From: Rhodobacteraceae bacterium Alg238-R152 | GTDB lineage: Bacteria > Pseudomonadota > Alphaproteobacteria > Rhodobacterales > Rhodobacteraceae | Reading direction: 5' to 3' | DNA length: 64,000 nt | Assembly (NCBI GenBank): GCA_900537125.1 | Contig: UNRJ01000005.1 | Location: 1-64,000 of the forward strand | Part shown: piece after piece, positions 35,515-43,997 of the stretch | How the letters are laid out: every line of letters starts with the position of its first letter | Position numbering within the stretch: position 1 is the first letter of the stretch | Notes under the pieces: model-generated | The model's input: only the letters and a program-made list of their open reading frames with translations | Databases searched by the model: none | What the model was told of the DNA's origin: nothing | Program-made: the position numbers and the translations under genes

Positions 35515-36392
35515 GCGACTACAACTTTGCCTATCTGGATGAACAGACCAAGCGCATGATCCGGCGCGCAATCCTCAAAGGACTCGCCATTCCGGGGTAC
35601 CAAGTGCCTTTTGCAAGCCGCGAAATGCCGATGCCTTATGGCTGGGGCACAGGGGGTGTGCAGGTCTCCGCGGCCACATTGACGCCAGCTGACACCCTCA
35701 AGGTTATCGACCAGGGTGCGGATGACACCACCAACGCTGTGTCGATCCGCAAATTCTTTGAGAAAACCGCTGGGGTGGCAACGACGGAAGAAACCGGTGC
35801 AGCCAGCATCATTCAAACTCGCCACCGCATCCCCGAAGAAGACCTGCGTGAGGATCAAATACTGGTCTATCAGGTGCCAATTCCAGAACCGCTGAGGTTT
35901 TTGGAGCCTTCGGAGATTGAGACCCGCAAGATGCACAGTCTGGAGGAATATGGCCTCATGCATGTAAAGCTTTATGAGGACATCGCCAAACACGGTGCGA
36001 TTGCGACCTCCTATGCCTATCCGGTGAAAGTGGAAGGGCGCTACGTGATGGACCCGTCACCGATTCCGAAATTTGATAATCCAAAGATGGAAATGGCGGC
36101 TATCCAATTGTTTGGTGCAGGGCGCGAACAGCGGATCTATGCGTTGCCGCCGTATTGCAAGGTCGTGAGCCTTGATTTTGAAGACTTTCCGTTTGAGGCC
36201 AGCAAAGCGGACCACGCTTGTGACATGTGTGGGGCAACCGACAGCTATCTGGATGAGGTCATCATGGATGATTCCGGTGGGCGGATGTTTGTCTGCTCGG
36301 ACACCGATTATTGCACGGGTCGCCGCCAAGCGGGGCACATGGGCGCGCAAGCTGCCGCTGCAAGCGCAGCTCTGGAGGAGACAGCCGTATGA
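35511..36392 (+). CDS. phnJ: Carbon-phosphorus lyase PhnJ
   Basis: The 293-residue radical-SAM C-P lyase has four cysteines at 237, 240, 262 and 268. Their spacing (3, 22, 6) equals that of the E. coli Fe-S ligands and active-site Cys, in DHACDMCGATD and FVCSDTDYCTG. It splits the C-P bond to give an alkane and the 1,2-cyclic phosphate of ribose-5-phosphate. All key residues are intact, so the locus should be able to cleave phosphonates. It overlaps phnK by 4 bp. Confidence 0.97.
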   Translation: MSDYNFAYLDEQTKRMIRRAILKGLAIPGYQVPFASREMPMPYGWGTGGVQVSAATLTPADTLKVIDQGADDTTNAVSIRKFFEKTAGVATTEETGAASIIQTRHRIPEEDLREDQILVYQVPIPEPLRFLEPSEIETRKMHSLEEYGLMHVKLYEDIAKHGAIATSYAYPVKVEGRYVMDPSPIPKFDNPKMEMAAIQLFGAGREQRIYALPPYCKVVSLDFEDFPFEASKADHACDMCGATDSYLDEVIMDDSGGRMFVCSDTDYCTGRRQAGHMGAQAAAASAALEETAV

Positions 36393-37159
36393 CGCCGCTT
36401 CTGAAAGTAGAGAACATCAGCAAGTTTTACGGCCACAGAATTGGCTGCAAAGACGTGAATTTTGACCTCTATCCGGGAGAGGTCATGGGAATTGTTGGGG
36501 AGAGTGGGTCAGGCAAGTCAACTCTGCTCAACTGCCTCGCTGGGCATCTCAATCCAGAAACCGGCGAGGTTTTGTTCGAAATGCGCGACGGTGCCATGCG
36601 CGATACGGTCACAATGAGTGAACCGGAACGGCGGATGCTCAGCCGCACCGACTGGGCCTTTGTGCACCAACATGCGCGAGACGGGTTGCGCATGAATGTG
36701 AGCGCCGGGGGCAATGTGGGTGAGCGGTTGATGGCTGTTGGCGCACGGCATTACGGCAACATTCGCGAGAACGCGATTGACTGGCTTGGTCGTGTGGAGA
36801 TTAGCGACACACGTGTGGATGATCGCCCATCGCAGTTTTCCGGCGGCATGCAACAGCGCTTGCAAATTGCGCGAAATCTGGTGACGGGCCCAAGGTTGGT
36901 CTTCATGGATGAGCCCACCGGTGGCTTGGATGTCTCGGTGCAAGCCCGCCTTTTGGATCTCTTGCGCGGGCTTGTGCGCGAAATGGGGCTGAGTGCCATC
37001 ATTGTGACGCACGACCTTGCCGTAGTGCGGCTCTTGGCGGACCGCTTGATGGTGATGAAAGACGGCCATGTGGTCGAAACGGGCCTGACCGATCAAGTGC
37101 TGGATGATCCGCAACATGCCTATACCCAGCTGCTTGTCAGCTCGGTTTTGCAAGTGTGA
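36389..37159 (+). CDS. phnK: C-P lyase accessory ABC-type ATPase PhnK
   Basis: The 256-residue ABC ATPase has Walker A GESGSGKSTLLNCLAGH, the signature FSGGMQQRLQIARNLV and Walker B LVFMDEPTGGLDVSVQAR. It docks on the PhnGHIJ core rather than acting as a transporter. The start at 36389 (MTPLLKVENISKFYG) overlaps the phnJ stop; the longer frame is a run-in. Confidence 0.95.
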   Translation: MTPLLKVENISKFYGHRIGCKDVNFDLYPGEVMGIVGESGSGKSTLLNCLAGHLNPETGEVLFEMRDGAMRDTVTMSEPERRMLSRTDWAFVHQHARDGLRMNVSAGGNVGERLMAVGARHYGNIRENAIDWLGRVEISDTRVDDRPSQFSGGMQQRLQIARNLVTGPRLVFMDEPTGGLDVSVQARLLDLLRGLVREMGLSAIIVTHDLAVVRLLADRLMVMKDGHVVETGLTDQVLDDPQHAYTQLLVSSVLQV

Positions 37160-37186
37160 CCCCAAGGTTTTGAGAAAGACATACAG

Positions 37187-37879
37187 ATGATTGAGATCAA
37201 AAATCTTAGCAAGACCTTCACGTTGCACAATCAGGGCGGTGTGATCATTCCGGTGATGCAGGGGGCAGAGCTCACAGTGGCACCTGGCAAATGTGTCGCT
37301 CTAACCGGTGCCTCTGGCGCGGGAAAATCGACGCTAATGCGGATGATATACGGAAATTACCTTTCTGCAGGCGGATCGATTTTGGTAGGCGGTGTGGATG
37401 TGGTCACTGCGGAACCGCGTGAGATAATGGCGCTGCGCCGGGAAGTTCTAGGCTATGTGAGCCAGTTCCTGCGTGTGGTGCCACGGGTGCCCACTTTGGA
37501 TGTGGTGGCCGACCCGCTGTTGGCCGTTGGGGTTGACTCCGATACCGCACGCGATCGGGCTCGTGATCTGTTGGCACGGCTCAATATCCCAGAACGGTTG
37601 TGGTCCCTGTCGCCGACCTCTTTTTCTGGCGGCGAGCAGCAGCGCGTGAATATTGCGCGTGGCTTTGCGCATACCTATCCGGCAATGCTGTTGGATGAAC
37701 CTACGGCGAGCCTGGATGCCGTCAATCGCGAAACCGTGCTGAGCCTCATTGAGGAAGCCAAGGCAGGCGGAGCAGCAATTATCGGGATCTTCCACGACGA
37801 AGCGGCGCGCGATCGGGTGTGTGATCGGGAAATCGATGTCTCTGTCTACACCCCCAACGTCACGAAGGGAGCGGCATGA
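37187..37879 (+). CDS. phnL: C-P lyase accessory ABC-type ATPase PhnL
   Basis: The 230-residue ABC ATPase has Walker [16 protein letters not shown], the signature FSGGEQQRVNIARGFA and Walker B AMLLDEPTASLDAV. In PhnL the loop before the signature (ERLWSLSPTSFSGGEQQ) is typical. It joins PhnK on the core complex. It starts 27 bp after phnK and overlaps phnN by 4 bp. Confidence 0.95.
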   Translation: MIEIKNLSKTFTLHNQGGVIIPVMQGAELTVAPGKCVALTGASGAGKSTLMRMIYGNYLSAGGSILVGGVDVVTAEPREIMALRREVLGYVSQFLRVVPRVPTLDVVADPLLAVGVDSDTARDRARDLLARLNIPERLWSLSPTSFSGGEQQRVNIARGFAHTYPAMLLDEPTASLDAVNRETVLSLIEEAKAGGAAIIGIFHDEAARDRVCDREIDVSVYTPNVTKGAA

Positions 37880-38418
37880 TGACAACCAAGGTTGTTGGTG
37901 TTGTCGGTCCTTCCGGCGTTGGCAAAGATTCCGTGATGGAAGCCATGGCAGCGCTGCGCAAAGATATCCAACTGGTTCGACGGGTGATCACCCGGCCGGC
38001 CGGAGCAGGAGGTGAAAAATCGATCGGCGCCACAGAAGCTGAGTTTGATGATCAGGTTGCGCAGGACCATTTTCAACTATGGTGGGCCGCGCATGGCCTG
38101 CGTTACGGCGTGCCGCGTGCCGCGGTCGATGCCCCGGGAGCTTCCATAGTTCTGGTAAACTTGTCACGCGGTATTTTGGATCAGGCGCGAGCGGCCTTTG
38201 ACGACTTTGCGGTCTTGTCACTCAAGGCAAGAACCGAAACGTTGGGCGACCGTTTGACGGCACGCGGCCGGGAAACCTCAGCGGAGATCGTCGCGCGTCT
38301 AGAGCGTGCGGGTAGCATGCGCCCGCAAGGTGATGATGTGATCGAAATCTCCAACGACGGGCCGTTAGGCGAGACGGTTCAGCGCGCCTTGGCTGCGCTG
38401 CAACCGGTGAGGGCATGA
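37876..38418 (+). CDS. phnN: Ribose 1,5-bisphosphate phosphokinase PhnN
   Basis: The 180-residue guanylate-kinase-fold protein has the P-loop VVGPSGVGKDSVMEAMA and then RRVITRPAGAGGEKS. It turns ribose 1,5-bisphosphate into PRPP, the last step that returns the ribose to nucleotide metabolism. Its 3' end overlaps the convergent DUF1045 gene by 40 bp, an unusually large overlap, though both reading frames look sound. Confidence 0.93.
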   Translation: MMTTKVVGVVGPSGVGKDSVMEAMAALRKDIQLVRRVITRPAGAGGEKSIGATEAEFDDQVAQDHFQLWWAAHGLRYGVPRAAVDAPGASIVLVNLSRGILDQARAAFDDFAVLSLKARTETLGDRLTARGRETSAEIVARLERAGSMRPQGDDVIEISNDGPLGETVQRALAALQPVRA

Positions 38419-39083
38419 CGGTGGATTTCGTGGAACATCCCGTCGTGCGTCTCGCCGACCAACGTCAGGCTCTCGACCTTAAAGGGCCGCGGCAGCAGCG
38501 GCGCGATATGGGGATCAAGCGCTTCCATAGTGGCCTCTACGTCGCGGCCAAGGTCACCAGTCAGCGTGATGTGGAATCGGAACTCTTCCATCACATAGGG
38601 ATATCCCCATTTCGCCAAAAGCGCCTCCTGAGTGGTCGACAAATTGGCCTTTCGGCGTCGCGCCAATTCGACCTCATTCGGCGTGGCACGAAATGGGTCC
38701 AATTCGAGGACCACCGTGTCCGCCAATTCAGCAAGTGGAGTCTGATCGCCGTCGATCTTGAGCGCAATGAAGTTTCCCAGTTGTGTCAAAAACAGACCGT
38801 CCAAAGTGACCGGAGCCAATGTGGTGCACAGCGCCTCAAAACACATTGCGAGCCCGTCGGCGTCCGTGTCGTCAGCCAAGAAGAACGGTGGTTTTATCGT
38901 GCCGTGCAGCCCGTATTTGCGTGGGGTCGCTGTAATTTCAGAGATTTTTTGAGGCAAACTTTCTACGGCCAGGTGGGCGACTGTTTGGCCCGCAACAGGG
39001 TCCCAACCCAACCAAGACTTCCCGAAATCCGCCAGTGCGCCAGGGTGCGGAGTGTAGTAAACGCCGTATCTTTGAAACTGCAT
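38379..39083 (-). CDS. DUF1045 phosphonate-operon protein, 2H phosphoesterase type
   Basis: The 234-residue protein has two HxTx motifs, His60-Gly-Thr62 in RKYGLHGTIKPPF and His171-Ile-Thr173 in EEFRFHITLTG. These define 2H-type (LigT-like) phosphodiesterases. Family members sit in phn operons (DUF1045, TIGR03223). The start at 39083 has a GGAAGAGG site. As phnP is absent from this locus, the protein is a good candidate to open the 1,2-cyclic ribose phosphate made by PhnJ; this is inference. It is convergent with phnN and divergent from phnM with a very short spacer. Confidence 0.85.
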   Translation of the reverse strand: MQFQRYGVYYTPHPGALADFGKSWLGWDPVAGQTVAHLAVESLPQKISEITATPRKYGLHGTIKPPFFLADDTDADGLAMCFEALCTTLAPVTLDGLFLTQLGNFIALKIDGDQTPLAELADTVVLELDPFRATPNEVELARRRKANLSTTQEALLAKWGYPYVMEEFRFHITLTGDLGRDVEATMEALDPHIAPLLPRPFKVESLTLVGETHDGMFHEIHRHALTGCSAAKAR

Positions 39084-39124
39084 GGTGCCTCTTCCAACTT
39101 TTTTATAGCGAATGCCAACAATGC

Positions 39125-39142
39125 GTGACACCCACATGACAC
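39125..39142 (-). promoter_or_regulatory. Candidate Pho box upstream of DUF1045
   Basis: GTGACAC (39125-39131) and ATGACAC (39136-39142) repeat with an 11-bp period and the spacer CCAC. Read on the reverse strand this is GTGTCAT-N4-GTGTCAC, close to the PhoB consensus and pointing at the DUF1045 gene 42 bp away. It overlaps the assumed phnM start. Confidence 0.45.
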
Positions 39143-40281
39143 ATGAGATGATCCTTGCAAATGCCACCCTCGTTTTGCCCGAGGAAACCATCACTGGCTC
39201 AATTGTGGTGCGTGACGGGCACATCGTCGACATGGCGCCGGGCGCATCGGTTCCTACTGGAGCTGAGGATTGCGACGGCGATTTTGTGGCGCCAGGGCTG
39301 GTGGAATTACACACAGACAATCTGGAGCGACATATGAAGCCGCGCCCCAAGGTGGATTGGCCTCATCAGGCCGCGATTGTGGCCCATGATGCAGAACTGG
39401 CAAGCGTTGGCATTACAACCGTATTTGATGCGCTGCGGGTTGGGTCGATCCTCTCAGATGAGCGGCGCAATTACGGAAAATACGCGCGCTCTGTGGCAGA
39501 CGAGATCTTGTCGATGCGCAATAGCGGCGCATTGCGCATCAGCCATCATATTCATTTGCGAGCTGAAACTTGCTCTGAGACATTGGTGGAAGAATTGGCC
39601 GAGTTTGGACCTGAGGATCGGGTTGGTATTGTCAGCTTGATGGATCATACGCCTGGCCAGCGGCAATTCACCGATGTGTCCAAATTTGAAGCCTATGTAC
39701 GCGGAAAATATGCGATGGATGAAGGCAGTTTTGGAGACTACGTCCAGTTTCTGCACGGGCTGCATGACAAGCTTGGCAAGACCCATGAAGAAGCAACTGT
39801 GGCTGCGGCCGCCAGATTTGGCGCGGTTTTGGCCAGCCATGATGACACCACGGCGGAGCAAGTGGCAACTTCGGCGGAGTATGGCATCCATTTGGCTGAG
39901 TTTCCGACCACGTTGGAAGCGGCACAGGCTAACCGTGCGCATGGCATTGCCAATATCATGGGAGGCCCCAACTTGGTTCGGGGCGGAAGCCATTCAGGCA
40001 ACGTCGCCGCAATCGATCTGGCGCAACAGGGCTTGTTGGACATTCTCAGTTCGGATTACGTACCGTCGTCTCTTTTGCTGGGAGCGGTGATGTTGGGCAC
40101 TGTATGGGGCAACATGGCCAAAGGGTTGCATACCGTGACAGCAGCGCCGGCCCACTACACAAACTTACATGACCGTGGGAGATTATCGGTTGGTTTCCAG
40201 GCGGATTTGATCCGCTTTCGATTGACAGACCGAGTGCCCACACTGCGTGCTGTATGGCACAAAGGTAATCGCGTTGCCTAG
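39136..40281 (+). CDS. phnM: Alpha-D-ribose 1-methylphosphonate 5-triphosphate diphosphatase PhnM
   Basis: The 381-residue amidohydrolase has the canonical PhnM motif APGLVELHTDNLERHMKPRP near residue 55, followed by VDWPHQAAIVAHDAELASVG. Further landmarks are SLMDHTPGQRQF, MGGPNLVRGGSHSGNVAA and SSDYVPSSLLLGA. It removes pyrophosphate from the triphosphate intermediate before PhnJ acts. The start is uncertain: 39112, 39121 and 39136 are all in frame and none has a clear binding site; 39136 gives the family-like N-terminus MTHEMILANATLV. Confidence 0.95.
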   Translation: MTHEMILANATLVLPEETITGSIVVRDGHIVDMAPGASVPTGAEDCDGDFVAPGLVELHTDNLERHMKPRPKVDWPHQAAIVAHDAELASVGITTVFDALRVGSILSDERRNYGKYARSVADEILSMRNSGALRISHHIHLRAETCSETLVEELAEFGPEDRVGIVSLMDHTPGQRQFTDVSKFEAYVRGKYAMDEGSFGDYVQFLHGLHDKLGKTHEEATVAAAARFGAVLASHDDTTAEQVATSAEYGIHLAEFPTTLEAAQANRAHGIANIMGGPNLVRGGSHSGNVAAIDLAQQGLLDILSSDYVPSSLLLGAVMLGTVWGNMAKGLHTVTAAPAHYTNLHDRGRLSVGFQADLIRFRLTDRVPTLRAVWHKGNRVA

Positions 40282-40656
40282 CTTCCCGCCCCAAAGGGGC
40301 AATTCGAGAACGTTAGAGGTTTAAAGCCTATTGGCCCAATCACGGTTCAATTCCAGGTCACCCTTCAAATCTAACGACATGAATGGTGCTAGGTGTACGT
40401 GAGTTAGCTTTCCAAACACGACAACCAGAAAGTCGGCTCTTCACCCAAGTTTTGGACGAACTGGGGCCTATACGCCCTGGGCGACTTCAGCTTTTGCTCG
40501 GTCAGCAGTCACCCGCGCCCTCATCGATCAGTGCGCCGACAGTTGATCAAGGTGCCGAGCCGTCGCGTGGCGGCTGAGAACCTAAAAAAATGCCCAATAC
40601 TGCGCGTTGTTTGAATAACTTCTGTCAATTATGGCTGCAGGAATTAAGCTAGCCAT
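40282..40656. other. Intergenic region after phnM
   Basis: A small GCCCC/GGGGC hairpin (40288-40300) without a T-run follows phnM. A 64-codon forward ORF at 40383-40577 has no recognisable family and lacks a good binding site, so I do not call it. Nothing else stands out apart from the presumed promoter of the reductase gene. Confidence 0.4.
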
Positions 40657-41850
40657 ATGTCCACTGCATCCGTTTCTCCATTGAGCCAGCCGCTCTCGCT
40701 GCCATGTGGCGCAACGCTAAAGAATCGAATTGCCAAGTCCGCAATGTCTGACTCTCTAGGTGACGGTGCTGGTAATCCAACCAATGATCAAATCAGGCTT
40801 TATGAACGGTGGGCCCAAGGCGGTCTGGCTCTGTCAATCATTGGTGAAGTTCAAGGCACTCCTCATTTTGCAGAGAAGCCTGGCAACCTCGTTCTGAACA
40901 ATCACTCGGATGAGGAACAACTTGAACGCCTTGCGAGAGCAGGCGCAACGGACGGTGCACAGCTATGGCTTCAACTTGGACACGCAGGTGCAATGGCCGA
41001 TGCCCCAATCAGTAAGCCAAAGGGGCCGAGCGCTCTTGATCTGTCGGGTTTGACCTGCGGTGCGTTGTCATTGGGTGAAATACACAGGTTACCCGCCGAG
41101 TTTGCCCGCACAGCTAGTCTTGCGAAACAGCTTGGGTTCGGAGGAGTCGAACTACACGCGGCACATGGGTTCCTGCTCAACCAATTTCTGTCACCATTGT
41201 TCAACAAGCGGGCGGACGCTTACGGAGGTTCTCTGCACAACCGGATGCGGTTGTTGTTGGAAATAATTGTTGCGGTGCGCAATGCGGTTGGCCCGACATT
41301 TCCTGTTGGCATCAAATTGAACGCCACAGATCAACTTGAAGGTGGTTTAGCTGAAGATGAAGCCCTTGAGGTCGTCACGGCGTTGAATAGGACCGAAATT
41401 GACCTGATCGACATCAGCGGCGGCACATACTTTCCCGGTGCCGCATCATCGTCTGATCGTGCAGGCACTGGCCCTTACTTTTTGGATTTTGCAAGACGCG
41501 CCCGCACAAAGACGCGCATACCTTTGATGGTCACAGGCGGGTTCAAAACGCTTGCTCAAGCAGAAGGCGCTGTGTCTGGGGGCATCGTCGATGTTGTCGG
41601 GTTGGCCCGTGCACTGGTCGTTGACCCCGAGCTACCATCTTTTTGGTTGTCCGGTCAGCACGGCCAGCCACAATTTCCAAGGTTCAAGAACCCGCCTGAA
41701 GGCGGCGTGACAGCGTGGTATACAATGCAGATCACTCGGCACGCCAAAAGAGAAGCCGTGCTTTCTCCTGATGATTTGGAGGATGCGGTCTCGGCCTACG
41801 AAAGCCGAGACGAAGCACGTAGAAAGATTTGGATTTCAGAGTTTAGCTGA
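40657..41850 (+). CDS. NADH:flavin oxidoreductase, Old Yellow Enzyme family
   Basis: The 397-residue FMN-binding TIM barrel has the start-domain pattern LPCGATLKNRIAKSAMSDSL, the substrate histidine motif GGVELHAAHGFLLNQFLSP near residue 165, NKRADAYGGSLHNRMRLLLE and the FMN phosphate loop MVTGGFKTLAQAEGA. It reduces activated C=C bonds with NAD(P)H; the physiological substrate is unknown. It stands alone between two gene-less stretches. Confidence 0.92.
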   Translation: MSTASVSPLSQPLSLPCGATLKNRIAKSAMSDSLGDGAGNPTNDQIRLYERWAQGGLALSIIGEVQGTPHFAEKPGNLVLNNHSDEEQLERLARAGATDGAQLWLQLGHAGAMADAPISKPKGPSALDLSGLTCGALSLGEIHRLPAEFARTASLAKQLGFGGVELHAAHGFLLNQFLSPLFNKRADAYGGSLHNRMRLLLEIIVAVRNAVGPTFPVGIKLNATDQLEGGLAEDEALEVVTALNRTEIDLIDISGGTYFPGAASSSDRAGTGPYFLDFARRARTKTRIPLMVTGGFKTLAQAEGAVSGGIVDVVGLARALVVDPELPSFWLSGQHGQPQFPRFKNPPEGGVTAWYTMQITRHAKREAVLSPDDLEDAVSAYESRDEARRKIWISEFS

Positions 41851-42553
41851 CAGCGGCGCATCCACAGGGAAATGCTGCTTTGCCTGCACTGCTGACCCCA
41901 AATCGCCAAAATGCTAAACCCGTTCGCCAACGGCAGCTATAGGAAAGCTGCAATGCAGCGTTTGGTCATTCGGCCAACGTCGGGTATGGGCCGTTCGCTG
42001 AACTTTGCAAAGGTCGCAAACTACGCATTGCTGACTTTGGAGCAATGCTCCGCGAAAGTGTGCCTCCTATCCGAAGGTGTTAGTTGAACAATTCATTTTT
42101 CAGGTCAAGGATTGTTACTAGACACGCCTAACACGAACCATGCTGACGATCCGCTCCAGTTTCAACGAACGGCTATGGAATTGGGCTGGATTTCACGCAA
42201 CCTGTTAAGCAACTGAGCTCAAAATCCAAAACACGTTCGTGAACGTGAACCTCGGAAGAGGTTGGGGCAAGGCTTATACGCGCGAACCTGCCGACCGAAC
42301 TTGCTAAGGCTTCAGTTTTGTATATCGACAATGACTTAATAAGCCTTTGCGGCCCCTCACTTGGATGCAGCCAATCTTCGCTTCCTTCAGAATCCCGCCC
42401 ACAACCGCAGTGGTGTCTTCAAAGCGGTTTGCCAAGGCCCTCACGAAGGTGTGGCCTATCTTCCGCTCCGCCTTCGTCTACAGTATCAAACCAACAAACA
42501 TTGGATACGTGCTGCCCGTTAAAGCCGCCTTTGTCCGTCACATTGGAGCTGCT
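41851..42553. other. Gene-less region with degenerate repeat sequence
   Basis: There is no credible gene in about 700 bp. Two stretches recur elsewhere: 41853-41872 resembles 57040-57059, and 41988-42016 resembles 25619-25648. The last 200 bp precede the TonB operon and probably hold its promoter. Confidence 0.45.
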
Positions 42554-42985
42554 ATGCCTTTGATCCACCGTCTTTTTGCAATCGCTTTGCTGGCCACTCC
42601 CGGAGTCACACAGGCGCAATCCTCAGAAACTGCGCCGCTTGGGTTGTCGCTCGAACTGAATGCTGTTCAGGATGTCGACGGCGCTTGTCGGTTCACCTTT
42701 GTGGCCAAGAACGACACAGGTGTTGCCATCGACAAAGCAATATTTGAAACCGTGATTTTTGACACCTCCGGCGGCGTGGTGCGCTTGTCCCTGTTTGATT
42801 TTCGCGAGTTGCCAGAGGGGCGTCCACGTGTGCGCCAGTTTGATGTGCCCGCAATGGCCTGTGGCAGCATTGCGCAAACGCTCATCAATGGAACAAGCAC
42901 TTGCATTGTGAATGGTGCAGAAAGTGACCTGTGCGGCGACAGACTGACGCTCAGCAGCCGTATCACCGTTAAGTTACTGGGATAA
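42554..42985 (+). CDS. Periplasmic protein of the TonB operon, unknown function
   Basis: The 143-residue product has a signal peptide (MPLIHRLFAIALLATPGVTQAQ) and then a beta-rich domain with three cysteines, including RFTFVAKNDTGVAIDKAIFE and IVNGAESDLCGDRLTLSSRI. The start at 42554 has a GGAG site. It lies 5 bp before the exbB-like gene, so it belongs to the TonB operon. The domain may assist outer-membrane energy transfer, but no family was recognised. Confidence 0.7.
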   Translation: MPLIHRLFAIALLATPGVTQAQSSETAPLGLSLELNAVQDVDGACRFTFVAKNDTGVAIDKAIFETVIFDTSGGVVRLSLFDFRELPEGRPRVRQFDVPAMACGSIAQTLINGTSTCIVNGAESDLCGDRLTLSSRITVKLLG

Positions 42986-42990
42986 AGACT

Positions 42991-43635
42991 ATGAATGGTT
43001 TGCGCGATGTGGTGGCCCTGGGCGGGCCGGTGGTGGCGATTTTGCTGGTGATGTCGGTTTTAACCGTTGCCGTCACCATCTACAAACTCTGGCAATTCGC
43101 GGCCTGTGGGGTTGGGCGGCACAAGGTGCTGTCAGACGCGCTTGCAGCCTGGGACACAGGCGATACGGAAGGTGCACGGGTGCGCCTCACCAGCAGTCAG
43201 AGCTATCTGGCACCATTTATCGAAACCGCAATGCATAAGCCAAATTCCCAAGCGCTGAGCGACCGATTGGATGCAGAAGCCGGGTTGGCGCTGGCCGGGT
43301 TGGAGCGTGGCTTTCGCCTCCTGGACACCATCGCACAACTGGCGCCTTTGCTCGGTCTGTTCGGAACCGTTTTAGGGATGATTGAAGCCTTCCAAAGTTT
43401 ACAAACCGCCGGCGCCTCCGTTGACCCCTCCCTGCTTGCAGGTGGCATCTGGGTCGCCCTGGTCACGACCGCTGTGGGGCTCGCTGTGGCAATGCCAACT
43501 TCCATGGTGCTTTCTTGGTTGGAAAGCCGCACCGCGCGGGAACGGGTTTTTGCAGACAAAGCACTGCGCACGGTGTTGATGCCACAAGATGTCAAACACC
43601 CGCCGTCCGCCAACGCCATGGGGGATCATGCGTAA
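42991..43635 (+). CDS. exbB: ExbB/TolQ-family proton channel protein
   Basis: The 214-residue protein has three membrane helices: GGPVVAILLVMSVLTVAVTI at the start, and two in the C-terminal half around LLDTIAQLAPLLGLFGTVLG and GGIWVALVTTAVGLAVAMPT. This is the MotA/TolQ/ExbB pattern with conserved Thr/Pro in helices 2-3. It forms the pentameric proton channel that energises TonB. The next gene overlaps its stop by 8 bp. Confidence 0.9.
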   Translation: MNGLRDVVALGGPVVAILLVMSVLTVAVTIYKLWQFAACGVGRHKVLSDALAAWDTGDTEGARVRLTSSQSYLAPFIETAMHKPNSQALSDRLDAEAGLALAGLERGFRLLDTIAQLAPLLGLFGTVLGMIEAFQSLQTAGASVDPSLLAGGIWVALVTTAVGLAVAMPTSMVLSWLESRTARERVFADKALRTVLMPQDVKHPPSANAMGDHA

Positions 43636-43993
43636 TCTTGCCCCCTTTGTACGCCGCCCGTTGACTCTCACGCCGTTGATCGACGTGATTTTCCTTCTGC
43701 TCCTGTTCTTCATGCTGACGTCGACGTTTTCAACGTTTGGCGAAATCGAACTGAGCAATGCAAGCGAAGGCACCGGCACAGCCGATGCCTCTGTCGAACG
43801 GTTCTTTGTGCAGCTGGGCGCAGAGCGGCTGACCCTAAACGGGCAGGCTACGACATTGGAGGACATCGCTTCACGCATCGAAACTGGACAGCTTCTTGTC
43901 AGCCTTGATGCGGACGCCAGCGCGCAGCGCCTCGTAGACCTTCTGCATCGTCTGCGCGCACGCGATGGGCTCAACGTGCTGGTGCTGGAGTGA
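43628..43993 (+). CDS. exbD: ExbD/TolR-family protein (copy 1)
   Basis: The 121-residue protein has one N-terminal helix with the essential Asp in LTPLIDVIFLLLLFFMLTST, the proton-binding position of ExbD/TolR, and a periplasmic domain. It starts inside the end of exbB (8-bp overlap) and precedes a second ExbD-like gene. Confidence 0.88.
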   Translation: MRNLAPFVRRPLTLTPLIDVIFLLLLFFMLTSTFSTFGEIELSNASEGTGTADASVERFFVQLGAERLTLNGQATTLEDIASRIETGQLLVSLDADASAQRLVDLLHRLRARDGLNVLVLE

Positions 43994-43997
43994 GACC

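Noticed and set aside
40383-40577. 64-codon ORF before the Old Yellow Enzyme gene
   Set aside because: No good ribosome binding site, no family resemblance, in a stretch with decayed character.
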